Below are positions 36,454 through 45,526 of a stretch of 61,361 nt of DNA, piece by piece; position 1 is the stretch's first letter; each line of letters begins with the position of its first letter. The position numbers and the translations under genes were made by a program. Source of the DNA: Microbulbifer elongatus (GTDB lineage: Bacteria > Pseudomonadota > Gammaproteobacteria > Pseudomonadales > Cellvibrionaceae); contig NZ_JAIVKJ010000007.1 of assembly GCF_020524885.1 (NCBI RefSeq), forward strand, positions 1 to 61,361. Direction: 5' to 3'. The notes beneath the pieces were generated by a model that worked only from the letters and a program-made list of their open reading frames with translations, made no database searches and was not told the origin of the DNA.

Positions 36454-38307
36454 GTGGTAGTAGTTGGCAAACGGAACTTTGTCTTGCGCGTTTCTTGTTT
36501 CGCTCCTCGAGCTTCGGTTTTTCCTTTCGCAACCCTGGTGTTGCTTGCATCTATGTTCCTGCTGGTACCGCAGCTTGGGTACGCGCTACCGTTTTTTGAC
36601 AAGTTGCCCAAATTTAAGGTGCGAGTTTCCGAAAACCGGGAGCTGCAGGAATGGCTGAAAGATCAGCTGAACGAGCAACGTAAATCCAGCAGCGTACTCA
36701 AATCCTACGAGGATCCACTGGATGTGGCCCGCTATGAGCATGGCACCCTGGAAAAGTTGCTGCGCTCCCGCGGCTATTACGACGGCCGCGTGCGTCAGTC
36801 CGTCAGTGACGGTGAAATTCTTTACCGGGTGGTTCCCGGTCACCTCTACCGTATCAGCAGTCTTGAAATTCGCATGCCTCCGCGCCTCAGGGTGGGCTTT
36901 CCCGGTGTCGGACTGAGTGTCGGCGATCCGCTGGAAGCGAAGAAAGTGACCGAGGGCGTAAAACAGATCGAAACCTATCTGGCGGAAAACGCCTGCCTGC
37001 TAAATGTGGATGTGGACTACCAGGCGACGGTGATCCACAGCGAGCACGCCGCCAGGCTCGAGTACCGAGTGGCGCAGAGCCCGGAAGTACGCATCGGACA
37101 GATCTACGTGGAAGGCGTCACAACCATCGACGAAGAGTTTCTGCGCAAGCGCCTGAAGCTGAAGGAAGGCGACTGCTTCTCTCGCGGGAAGATGGACGCG
37201 GCCAAGTTGCGATTGCTGCGCACAAACCTGGTAGCCGGGGCCAATGCGGAGGTGTCCGAGCCCAACGCCGGCATCGTCGACATCACCTTTATAGTGACAG
37301 AGCGCAAGCACCGGACCGTTCGCCTGGGGGTGGGGTATTCTTCCGATGATGGTGGCGGTGCATCTGCGGGCTGGGAGCACCGCAATATTCTCGGCCGTGG
37401 TGAAAGAATCGAAGTTGAGACCCGGGCCTATGAGGTCACCCAATCAATCAAGGGCAAGCTACTGGTGCCGCGCTTTTTCCGTGACGACCAGGAATTCTCC
37501 GCAACCGCAGAGGCCGAGAATGAAGAGCGGGAGTCCTACGATGCCGAGTCCATTTCTGTCGGTGGCGCCATCTCCCGGCGGCATACCAAACACCGCACAT
37601 TCAGTATCGGTAGTGAGCTCAAATTCAGCCAGGTACAGGAAGAAGGCGAGGAGAGCGAAAACTACAACCTGCTCTCGTTTCCGTTGGGGGTCAAGATCGA
37701 CACGACGGACAACCTACTCGACGCAAAACGCGGTGCCACTGTTGCTCTGGAAGTAAAACCGTATTTCGATCTCAGAAGTAGTGGCACGCAATTTACCAAA
37801 AATACCCTGGTGATGACGGGTTATCACACCTTTGAAGAAACCAAGTTTGATCCCACACTGGCGTTGCGCATAAAGGCTGGAGTGATCTCCGGAGCCGACA
37901 ACCTGGAAATCCCCGCAGATGAGCGTTTCTACGCGGGTGGCGGTGGTTCCGTGCGCGGCTACGCGTATCAGGCGCTGGGGCCGAGGCGACTCATCCCATC
38001 CACCGTTGTAGGAGAGCCTCCGGAATTGTCGGACCCTATTGGCGGCCGCAGTCTCAGTGAAATTTCCCTGGAGGGGCGCTTTCGCATTACCGAGTCCTGG
38101 GGCGGCGTGCTGTTTGTTGATGGCGGTAATGCCTATGCCGATGCGAAGCCCGGTTTTGATGATCTGTACTGGGGTGCCGGGGTTGGCGTGCGTTATATGA
38201 CATCATTTGCGCCGCTGCGTTTTGATATCGGTTTTCCCCTGGATCGGCGTGAAGGGCTCGACGATAGCAGTTACCAGATCTACGTCAGCCTCGGGCAGGC
38301 ATTCTGA
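36454..38307 (+). CDS. tamA: TamA, outer-membrane Omp85 assembly protein
   Basis: A 617-residue Omp85 protein that works with TamB in outer-membrane assembly and lipid traffic. An export signal is followed by three POTRA domains (about 48-280) and a 16-strand barrel with the Omp85 signature FYAGGGGSVRGYAYQALGP and an end FDIGFPLDRREG then YQIYVSLGQAF with terminal Phe. The start is uncertain: no ATG fits, GTG at 36454 or TTG at 36484 gives a long signal peptide ending near LGYA, and an ATG at 36553 would leave only a short one. tamB follows two bases after the stop. Confidence 0.9.
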   Translation: MVVVGKRNFVLRVSCFAPRASVFPFATLVLLASMFLLVPQLGYALPFFDKLPKFKVRVSENRELQEWLKDQLNEQRKSSSVLKSYEDPLDVARYEHGTLEKLLRSRGYYDGRVRQSVSDGEILYRVVPGHLYRISSLEIRMPPRLRVGFPGVGLSVGDPLEAKKVTEGVKQIETYLAENACLLNVDVDYQATVIHSEHAARLEYRVAQSPEVRIGQIYVEGVTTIDEEFLRKRLKLKEGDCFSRGKMDAAKLRLLRTNLVAGANAEVSEPNAGIVDITFIVTERKHRTVRLGVGYSSDDGGGASAGWEHRNILGRGERIEVETRAYEVTQSIKGKLLVPRFFRDDQEFSATAEAENEERESYDAESISVGGAISRRHTKHRTFSIGSELKFSQVQEEGEESENYNLLSFPLGVKIDTTDNLLDAKRGATVALEVKPYFDLRSSGTQFTKNTLVMTGYHTFEETKFDPTLALRIKAGVISGADNLEIPADERFYAGGGGSVRGYAYQALGPRRLIPSTVVGEPPELSDPIGGRSLSEISLEGRFRITESWGGVLFVDGGNAYADAKPGFDDLYWGAGVGVRYMTSFAPLRFDIGFPLDRREGLDDSSYQIYVSLGQAF

Positions 38308-38309
38308 CC

Positions 38310-41300
38310 ATGGCTGCCTCCACTGGGAAACAAACTGCCCGCAAGCGCTGGCTGCGTGCGCCGCGCCTGACTTTTATCGTTGCGACGCTGGTCGTTCCGC
38401 TACTGATGGCCATTTTTCTCGTCGGATCAGATACCGGCCGCGAGGCGATTACCCGAGGTGGCCTGGCCATTGCCCGACACTATTTGCCTGATCTTGAGAT
38501 CACTGCGGACGGGTTGCGGAGTCCAGAACTGGGGCACTGGTATTTCGACTTGCTACAAGTGCGCTACAGAGAGCGTCCGATGGTTGAGGCGCGGCAGTTG
38601 ACCCTGCGTCTCGATATGCAGCGCTTGTGGCGTAACCAGGTCCATATCCCGCAACTCAGTGCCCGGTCGCTCCTGTTCGACAACACTCTGCTCGGTGAGT
38701 ATCTACAGGCCCATGTCAGTGAAGAGGAAGTGGAGGACGCCGCAGAAGAGCTGGACGACCCAACCATGCCGGCGATCTGGCTTGAGCGCCTCGCGCTGGA
38801 AAGGCTGACCATTATCGATGCCGCGCTGAAAGATTTCCCTGTTGTGTCCGTGAACGGCAACGGCAGCTACCGCTGGCCCGATCGCGAGTCCGCGTTGGCT
38901 CTGGAGGTTGCCGAAATAGCGGGCAAGGAACTGCGCCTGCAACTGGACGGCAACATGCAAAGCGATACGGTCTACGCGCTGTCGCTCTCTGCGAACGAAG
39001 ATGCTGGGGGATTTCTGAGTCGCACACTGCAGCTGCCGGAAGGCGAGCGTCTCGACGCCGATGGCCGGTTCCTGCTTGAGCTTGCGGGAGAAAATCAGCT
39101 GAAGGTGACCGTGGAGCGCTTTTCGCTACCGCTGGTACATCATCGCTTTGGACTGAGTGGACATGCGGAGGTTGCGCTGTCGCCATGGTCTGTTGTCACC
39201 GATGATCTCTCGCTCACCGTCGACGAAACCCGCCACAGCGTGCGCGGCGCGATTGATGGCGAAGCCATGGATCTGCACGTAAGGCTGAACCGGTTGCCTG
39301 TCGCCATTTCCCAGCCCTGGCAGGATTACCTGCAGGGCGGCTGGCTGTCGGCCGATCTCGCCGTGAAAGGCCCCCTCAATCTGCCCAGTACTAACGGCAC
39401 CCTGGAACTCAAGTCCAGCTACCAGCAACAACCGGTGCATCTCACCGGTAAAGTAGAAACCGTCAAAGACGTCATTCATATCCGCACCGGCCAACTTGCG
39501 TTTGTCGGCGCAGCGCTCGATGTCAGTGGCAGCGTGGATATTGGTGGTGAATCCATTGACCTGAAAGGGCTGATTGAACAACTCCCTTTGTCCGAGATCC
39601 GGCGGATTCTGGCGGCGTTAAAAGAAACCCGCGAGGTAGAGATTCCCGCGGAACTGGATGGCACCATTGAGCGGCTGCAGGTGACCGCGGTCGGCCCCTG
39701 GAATAATCCACAGCTGCGCGTGGAGCTGGCCAGTGCGGTGCAGTACGAGGAACTCGAGACATCACTGCAGGCGCGCGCCGCCGGCGACCTGAAGAAATTT
39801 GCCATCAGTGACCTGTTGCTGGAGGGCGAGGGCGTCCGCGTAAGCGGCAGCGGTGAGGTAAACCTCGAAGACGAGGCACTGCAGTTTCAGCTGGATGTGG
39901 CCGCACGGGGCTTGCAGCCCGCCGAGCAGTTCGACTTGCCCGTGGACCCGGGCACCAAGATCGACCTGGATGCGGTAGTTGCGGTCACCGGCCCCTTCGA
40001 CAACCCGAAGATGTCTGCGCGCCTGTCATCGGACGGCCAGTATCGCGAGTATCGTTATCGACTGCGCGGCGGTGCGGCAGGCAATGCACAAGAGCTGACT
40101 TTTGACCGCTTGCGGCTGGATCTCTACTCCGCGGGCTCGGCACCGGCGGCTTATGACAGCAGCGACCAGTCCCTGCTGCCGGACCAGGTGACGGAGCCGG
40201 GAGAGGATTACCCCCTGCAGCAGTCCCGCGAGCAAGTCAGTGGTGCCGCTGCGCTGGCGGCGGATTCCGAGCAGGCGCGCCAGCGCGGACACGCATGGCT
40301 TGAACTCAATGGTGTCGTAGAGCCGAAAGCCCAGCGTATGAACGGGAGCGTTGCCGGCCGCAATATCCCCCTCGGGTTGGCGGAGCTGGCGGGCGTGGAG
40401 TTGCCGCCTTCCCTGCGCGGTGAACTCAGCCTTGACGGCCAGTTTGCCGGTCCATTTAGCGCCCCCGAGGCGAGCGCGAATATTCTGGGGCTGGGCGAGT
40501 TTCGTGGCGAGCCCTGGCATATTCAGGGCGATGTCAGTTACGGCAAGGCGCAGGTGGTGCTGTCGGAAGTGAAGCTGTTGTGGGCGGGGCGCAACCAGCT
40601 TACCGCTGACGGCAGCCTGAGTGAGCAGGCGCTGGACCTGGAAGTGCGTGGACGCGCGGTGCTGATGGACTTTGAGGAGTGGATTAACGCGGATATTGCC
40701 GACAGCGGTGAACTGTCTTTGTGGGCAACTGCCAAGGGAACCCCCAAAGACCCGGACCTGGCCGGGGAGCTAAAGATTGGCGGGCGCGCGCCGGCGCTGC
40801 GGGATGATGCACTGGTGCAGTCGCCGCTGACACTGCTGCTGGCCTGGCAGACCCGCGCCGGCAACCTGGACATGCGCCTGGATGCTAGCCACGGCAGCCG
40901 CAAGGCAGCCGATGCCGAAGCGAGCCTGGCGATTGCGCCGATCCTGGAGCAGTTGTTCCAGGAAAAGCCTGCGGGCGAGTCACCGCCATTACCTGTAGAT
41001 TTGCGTGCCAATGGTCAGGCCGACCTTGCGGCGCTCGGTGCCTTTTTCGATCCGGAAATTCACACCATGCGCGGACAGCTGGATTTCAATTTCACCGCCG
41101 ATGGCACCAGTGCGGCCCCAAACGCGCGCGGCAATATCAACCTGCGGGATGGTTACTATGAACATCGCCCCAGCAATACCCGCCTGCGCAGTATCGTGTT
41201 TGTAGCGGAGCTGAGCCCGGAGGCCTGGCGCATTGTGGAAGCGAGCGCGCGCGACGCCGACCGCGGTCGCGTGGAGTTGCAGGGGGCGATGACCTTCAGT

Positions 41301-42284
41301 GCCCCCGAGCCCCCCGCGCTCAACTTCTCCCTTACCGCACGCAATGCCCATCTGCTCAATATGCCCGGCGCCAAGGGTGCGTTTAGCGGTGAAATGCGCC
41401 TGTCCGGTACTACGCAAGACGCACTGTTGGCGGGGACCATCAACCTGCGGCCACTTGCGGTACAGGTGGAGCATTTTATTGGCAGCAGCGTGCCGGAAAT
41501 TGATGTGATCGAAGTGGAGGTCTACGGCGGCGAGCGCGAGCAGGGATCGGCGCTGATGGAAAACATCGAACTGGCGCTGGCGGTGGTACTGGATAAGCAA
41601 TCCTACGTGCGCGGCCTGGGGCTCGACTCCCAGCTCAAGGGCAAGGTGGATATTGCCGGCACGGCCGCTGACCCGCAGGCATCGGGCAAGCTGACCATCG
41701 TGCGCGGTAAGTTTGATTTGCTCGGCAAGAAGTTTGAGCTGAAGGAGGGGGAAGTACAGTTTGAAAACAATGTCGCCGCCATCTACGTGAAGGGAGTACA
41801 CACCTATGCAGACGGCGAGATTACCGCCGAAATTTCCGGCACCACCGATGACCCCAAAATCGAATTCAGTTCCAACCCGGCGGCGGCGCAGGATGAAATT
41901 TTTGCCCAGCTGCTGTTCGGCAAGTCCCTCACCGATATCTCACCACTACAGGCCGTGCGCCTCGTCGGTGTTGTGCGCACCTTGCAGACCGGCAGCACCG
42001 GGTTTGATCCCCTCGCCAGTACTCGGGATCTGGTCGGCCTGGATACCCTGGATTTCGAGTCCGAGGCCACCGAGAGCGGGGAGGATCAGTACTCCCTGAG
42101 CCTCGGCAAATATATTACCAGCCGCATCTATCTGGAGCTTCAGCGCAGTACCGACCCGCTGAACCCCTGGCAGGCGGAGATGCAAATCGAACTGCGCAAA
42201 AACCTGCGCCTGGATATCAAATCGTCCGATGACAACGAAAGCGGTGCCGGAAGTGTGGAGCTGCAGTGGAAGAAGGATTACTGA
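38310..42284 (+). CDS. tamB: TamB, inner-membrane-anchored AsmA-like bridge protein
   Basis: A 1324-residue protein with a single N-terminal anchor (about 22-42) and a very long periplasmic part of repeated beta-strand segments expected to form a lipid-conducting groove. The C-terminal DUF490/TamB domain is clear in GKLTIVRGKFDLLGKKFELKEGEVQFENN, AQLLFGKSLTDISPLQAVRL and LEFRISEDD-like ending LRLDIKSSDDNESGAGSVELQW region. It starts two bases after tamA. There is an unusual Ser/Pro/Gln-rich stretch about 615-660 that looks like a disordered linker. Length is close to E. coli TamB (1259). Confidence 0.92.
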   Translation: MAASTGKQTARKRWLRAPRLTFIVATLVVPLLMAIFLVGSDTGREAITRGGLAIARHYLPDLEITADGLRSPELGHWYFDLLQVRYRERPMVEARQLTLRLDMQRLWRNQVHIPQLSARSLLFDNTLLGEYLQAHVSEEEVEDAAEELDDPTMPAIWLERLALERLTIIDAALKDFPVVSVNGNGSYRWPDRESALALEVAEIAGKELRLQLDGNMQSDTVYALSLSANEDAGGFLSRTLQLPEGERLDADGRFLLELAGENQLKVTVERFSLPLVHHRFGLSGHAEVALSPWSVVTDDLSLTVDETRHSVRGAIDGEAMDLHVRLNRLPVAISQPWQDYLQGGWLSADLAVKGPLNLPSTNGTLELKSSYQQQPVHLTGKVETVKDVIHIRTGQLAFVGAALDVSGSVDIGGESIDLKGLIEQLPLSEIRRILAALKETREVEIPAELDGTIERLQVTAVGPWNNPQLRVELASAVQYEELETSLQARAAGDLKKFAISDLLLEGEGVRVSGSGEVNLEDEALQFQLDVAARGLQPAEQFDLPVDPGTKIDLDAVVAVTGPFDNPKMSARLSSDGQYREYRYRLRGGAAGNAQELTFDRLRLDLYSAGSAPAAYDSSDQSLLPDQVTEPGEDYPLQQSREQVSGAAALAADSEQARQRGHAWLELNGVVEPKAQRMNGSVAGRNIPLGLAELAGVELPPSLRGELSLDGQFAGPFSAPEASANILGLGEFRGEPWHIQGDVSYGKAQVVLSEVKLLWAGRNQLTADGSLSEQALDLEVRGRAVLMDFEEWINADIADSGELSLWATAKGTPKDPDLAGELKIGGRAPALRDDALVQSPLTLLLAWQTRAGNLDMRLDASHGSRKAADAEASLAIAPILEQLFQEKPAGESPPLPVDLRANGQADLAALGAFFDPEIHTMRGQLDFNFTADGTSAAPNARGNINLRDGYYEHRPSNTRLRSIVFVAELSPEAWRIVEASARDADRGRVELQGAMTFSAPEPPALNFSLTARNAHLLNMPGAKGAFSGEMRLSGTTQDALLAGTINLRPLAVQVEHFIGSSVPEIDVIEVEVYGGEREQGSALMENIELALAVVLDKQSYVRGLGLDSQLKGKVDIAGTAADPQASGKLTIVRGKFDLLGKKFELKEGEVQFENNVAAIYVKGVHTYADGEITAEISGTTDDPKIEFSSNPAAAQDEIFAQLLFGKSLTDISPLQAVRLVGVVRTLQTGSTGFDPLASTRDLVGLDTLDFESEATESGEDQYSLSLGKYITSRIYLELQRSTDPLNPWQAEMQIELRKNLRLDIKSSDDNESGAGSVELQWKKDY

Positions 42285-42331
42285 ACAACTATAAAAATTG
42301 GATCTAATTAAAAACGATGGGAGAAAACGAA

Positions 42332-42997
42332 ATGGAATATTCAATCGTTGTATTGGCCGCTGGATACTCTCATCGTTTTGGCAGTGATAAACGTCTCGCC
42401 AGTATTCAGGGTGAGCCGATGTTATTGCGCACCCTGCAAACGGCACTGGAAGCCGCATCGGCACTGGAAGATACGGAAATTCAGGTAGTTTTACGCGCCC
42501 GTGACCCGGTGATTGCCAACGGCCTCAAAAAAATGCCCGTGCAGGTATTGCACGCGCCCGTTTGGCCGGTAGGCATCGGCACCAGCCTCGCATTTGCGGT
42601 GGAAACCCTGCAGCGTTCCGGTGCCAACCCCAAGGCGGTGCTGGTGTGTATGGGGGATATGCCGTTCGTCGAGCCGGAAACACTGGTGTCAATTCTGCAG
42701 GCGGCCCGCGAAGATCGCATTCATGTGCCGGTATGTGCCGGTACCCGCGGTTATCCCATCGCCATTGGCCGCAAGTATCTTTCCGCACTGTCCCGCCTGC
42801 GCAATACCGGTATGGAAAAGGTATTGCGTATTTTCGCCGATGCCGTAGTGGATATTGAAGTGAGCGACCCCGCAATCAACTGCGATATCAACCGCCCGGA
42901 CGATTTCCACGCAGCAGTGCGGCAGGATCTGTTCGGTAAAATTTTTGCATCTCCCGATAAAGTCGCGGGTGAGCCGCTTCCATCGCCGCTGGAATAA
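42332..42997 (+). CDS. MobA/MocA-like nucleotidyltransferase
   Basis: A 221-residue nucleotidyltransferase of the MobA-like group, which attaches CMP or GMP to molybdopterin in Mo-cofactor maturation. Motifs are VVLAAGYSHRFGSDKRL (6-22), VWPVGIGTSLAFAV and MGDMPFVEPETL with the metal-binding aspartate, and a late DINRPDDF. I set the start at the second ATG, which has GGGAG eight bases upstream. The last 110 bases overlap mtfA on the other strand. No molybdoenzyme gene is close, so the acceptor is not known. Confidence 0.85.
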   Translation: MEYSIVVLAAGYSHRFGSDKRLASIQGEPMLLRTLQTALEAASALEDTEIQVVLRARDPVIANGLKKMPVQVLHAPVWPVGIGTSLAFAVETLQRSGANPKAVLVCMGDMPFVEPETLVSILQAAREDRIHVPVCAGTRGYPIAIGRKYLSALSRLRNTGMEKVLRIFADAVVDIEVSDPAINCDINRPDDFHAAVRQDLFGKIFASPDKVAGEPLPSPLE

Positions 42998-43793
42998 CAA
43001 AGTAGGCTTCCGTGGCCACCGCAAAGAACTCCGCAGGAGATTGCGCTCCATAGGTATCCAGTACGGATGTTTTCTGGGGCGAAGGTGTCTGGCTTTCTCC
43101 ACTCTCTGTTGTTTCCGCATCGGCGTGTAGCGCGTGCAGCCGTTGGCGCAGTTCAGCAAATGCCTCGCGCATCACTGGTGCCCAGTTTTTTCCGTCCTCG
43201 CCGCGCGCAAAAGGCGGGCGTCCGTCCACATGGCCGTCCTCCTCATCGAGCTTGTGTGCAAACTCGTGGATCGCGACATTATGCCCCTGTTCGGGGTACA
43301 TCAGCCCTTTTTGAATATCGTCCCAAGACAGCACAACAGGCCCGCGGTAGTGCGCCTCACCGGCGCGAGCGCTCAGGTGTGTGGACTGTACATGGCCTTG
43401 ATGGCGCGTCTCTTCCGCCACATAGGCATCCGGGTACAGCAAAACTGTGCGCAGATCCGGGTAACAGTTATTGTCGCGTTCCAGCAGCAGCAGGCAAGCG
43501 TGAGCAGCGATTACCACACGCATCTCTTCGGTCACTCGTAGGCCATTACATCCCACAAATTCCTTGTCGCGCAGGAACAGGCTGGTGTTCTGCTGCAGTT
43601 CCTGTTGTCTGTCCGGCGGCAGTAGTGGGTAGAGGGCCAGCCGACGGTGCAGGATCGCTTCCTGTTGCTTGCTCAATGGACGAGAGCGCAGATAACGCCG
43701 CCTGACTCGTTGCCAGGCGATGGGGATCACCCACACCAATACCGCAAGAACGATAATCGCCAGAAAAGCTTCCAATACCCTGCCTCTGTCCAA
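42888..43793 (-). CDS. mtfA: MtfA-type zinc peptidase
   Basis: A 301-residue M90-family metallopeptidase. In E. coli MtfA binds the repressor Mlc and has aminopeptidase activity. The zinc site HEFAHKLDEEDG places His176, Glu177 and His180, and PAEFFAVATEAYFVIPAAM supplies the downstream glutamate. Unlike E. coli MtfA, there is an N-terminal membrane helix (about 7-25), as in many relatives. The 3' end runs 110 bases into the opposite MobA-like gene, and both reading frames there encode family-typical sequence for part of the overlap. Confidence 0.92.
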   Translation of the reverse strand: MDRGRVLEAFLAIIVLAVLVWVIPIAWQRVRRRYLRSRPLSKQQEAILHRRLALYPLLPPDRQQELQQNTSLFLRDKEFVGCNGLRVTEEMRVVIAAHACLLLLERDNNCYPDLRTVLLYPDAYVAEETRHQGHVQSTHLSARAGEAHYRGPVVLSWDDIQKGLMYPEQGHNVAIHEFAHKLDEEDGHVDGRPPFARGEDGKNWAPVMREAFAELRQRLHALHADAETTESGESQTPSPQKTSVLDTYGAQSPAEFFAVATEAYFVIPAAMEAAHPRLYREMQKFYRTDPAALLRGNRPGG

Positions 43794-43954
43794 CTGTTGT
43801 AATCATCTTCGGCGATTAGTGTATCGCACGGACGGGCAATATTGACCTCTGGTGTTATTCTGCGACCATATTCGCCGTTCGGAGGCTGGCGCCAGCGCAG
43901 GTTTCGCGAAAGAAAAGCAAAAAGTAAGAATGAATAAGGCAAGGGTGTCAGGGG

Positions 43955-45526
43955 ATGGACGCAGCAGGTATCGCAATACCGCTTACAGAGGCAATGGAAA
44001 ATCTGCAAAAGAGTGGGTCGGTAAGTAACCACTTTATGCTGGTGCCCCATGGCTATGAGCAGGGTGCCGCATCGCAGGTTTGGATCGGGGCCCACGTCGA
44101 CGAGCCCATAGAGCGCCTGTGGCTGCGCTGTGAACCGATTGCACCGGATAACGGAGAGAACATACCCCCAGTCTCTGAAACCTCCTGCCGGGATATTCCC
44201 TTGCAACTGGATCGCCGCGCCGAGGGGCTTCGTTTTACACTGTTATCCATACCTACTGCACCGGGGTGCCACTACCGCCTGTCGCTCTGGCGGTGGGAAA
44301 GTGAAGAATGCGGCGGTGCCTCGTTGCTGGCGGAGGCATGGTGCCGCGGCAAGCCGGGCTCACTGGGTAAGGGATTCAACCTCTGGTTTGGCACCTGTTT
44401 TTATCGCCACACGGACCATGGCGCGCTGGCGGAAGCGTTTGACGGGCTGCCGGCAGAATACCGGCCGGATGTTTCTGTACTGGGAGGTGATCAGGTCTAC
44501 CTGGATACGGCTTTCTCCAACCGCGGATTGATTTTTACTCCGGGTTTCAGCAGCGCCAATTTTTCTCCACTGCTGTTTCGTGCACCCGCGAAGATCCGCC
44601 GCCTGCTCAACCGGATCTTTAGCCGGGAATATCGGGAAACCTGGAGCGGTGGACTGCGTACATTACTCAGCCGCGGCCAGCACTATTTTCTTGCCGGAGA
44701 CCATGAGTTCTGGAACGACTACCCCAATCCGCCCGGATTCCTGCCCGCACTGTGGTCGGGAAAAGTGCGCGATATCTGGAGGGAATGTGCTCGCAAGCTG
44801 TTCGATGCCTACCAGTTGCCGTGCGGCAAAACTTCCGGCGTGTTCGATATCGGCCAGGACCTGAGTGTTTTCATTCTGGATACCCGCTTGCAGCGGGGCC
44901 GCGGGCGTGACAGTCAGTTTACCGATGATGCCACCATGGAGCGCTTGCAGCGCTGGCTGCGAGAATTGCGTAACCCCGGCGTGCTGGTGCTTCCCGCTCC
45001 AATACTGACTCGCTGGCAATCTCGCGGCGTCCGCGCGCTTATGGTCAGGCTGGGGCTGGGAGACCATACCCTGGCAGATACCGGGCAGTACGAGTTGCTG
45101 GTGCGGGCGCTGAATGACTGCCCTCAGGATATTGTGATTGTGGCCGGCGATGTCCACTTCAGTCGGCTTGCCCGGTTTAACCTGAATGGCAAGCAGGTGG
45201 TGGAAGTTGTCTCATCACCGCTGTCGTGCCTGCCCAGTGCGGCCGCGGCGGCAAATCAGGACCCGGTTTTGTTTCCCGACAGGCCGGCAGAGGGTATTGC
45301 TGCGGAGGTGGAATACCTGAAGGCCGGGACTACACGGCCGCACAAGCGCGCCGTTATCAGCAACAACAATTTCGTCACACTCAATTTCACCCGTGCGGAC
45401 GCCGGGGTTGCTGTAGACGTGGTGTGCTGGAATATCAGTGGGCGAAACGAGCGCGGCGAACCGGCGGTGGACTGGGAAAGCCGACAATTGCTTTTGCGAT
45501 CGAAAAATAACGAAAAATCATCATGA
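43955..45526 (+). CDS. PhoD-like metallophosphoesterase
   Basis: A 523-residue PhoD-family phosphoesterase. Metal-site motifs are NLWFGTCFYR, VLGGDQVYLDTAF, FLAGDHEFWNDYP and IVAGDVHFSRLARF. No signal peptide is visible, unlike secreted PhoD alkaline phosphatases, so it is probably cytoplasmic. The start is uncertain: ATG at 43955 has its purine run too close, and later ATGs at 43997 and 44036 are possible. Its stop overlaps the transporter start by four bases (ATGA), linking it to anion transport. The substrate is unknown. Confidence 0.8.
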   Translation: MDAAGIAIPLTEAMENLQKSGSVSNHFMLVPHGYEQGAASQVWIGAHVDEPIERLWLRCEPIAPDNGENIPPVSETSCRDIPLQLDRRAEGLRFTLLSIPTAPGCHYRLSLWRWESEECGGASLLAEAWCRGKPGSLGKGFNLWFGTCFYRHTDHGALAEAFDGLPAEYRPDVSVLGGDQVYLDTAFSNRGLIFTPGFSSANFSPLLFRAPAKIRRLLNRIFSREYRETWSGGLRTLLSRGQHYFLAGDHEFWNDYPNPPGFLPALWSGKVRDIWRECARKLFDAYQLPCGKTSGVFDIGQDLSVFILDTRLQRGRGRDSQFTDDATMERLQRWLRELRNPGVLVLPAPILTRWQSRGVRALMVRLGLGDHTLADTGQYELLVRALNDCPQDIVIVAGDVHFSRLARFNLNGKQVVEVVSSPLSCLPSAAAAANQDPVLFPDRPAEGIAAEVEYLKAGTTRPHKRAVISNNNFVTLNFTRADAGVAVDVVCWNISGRNERGEPAVDWESRQLLLRSKNNEKSS

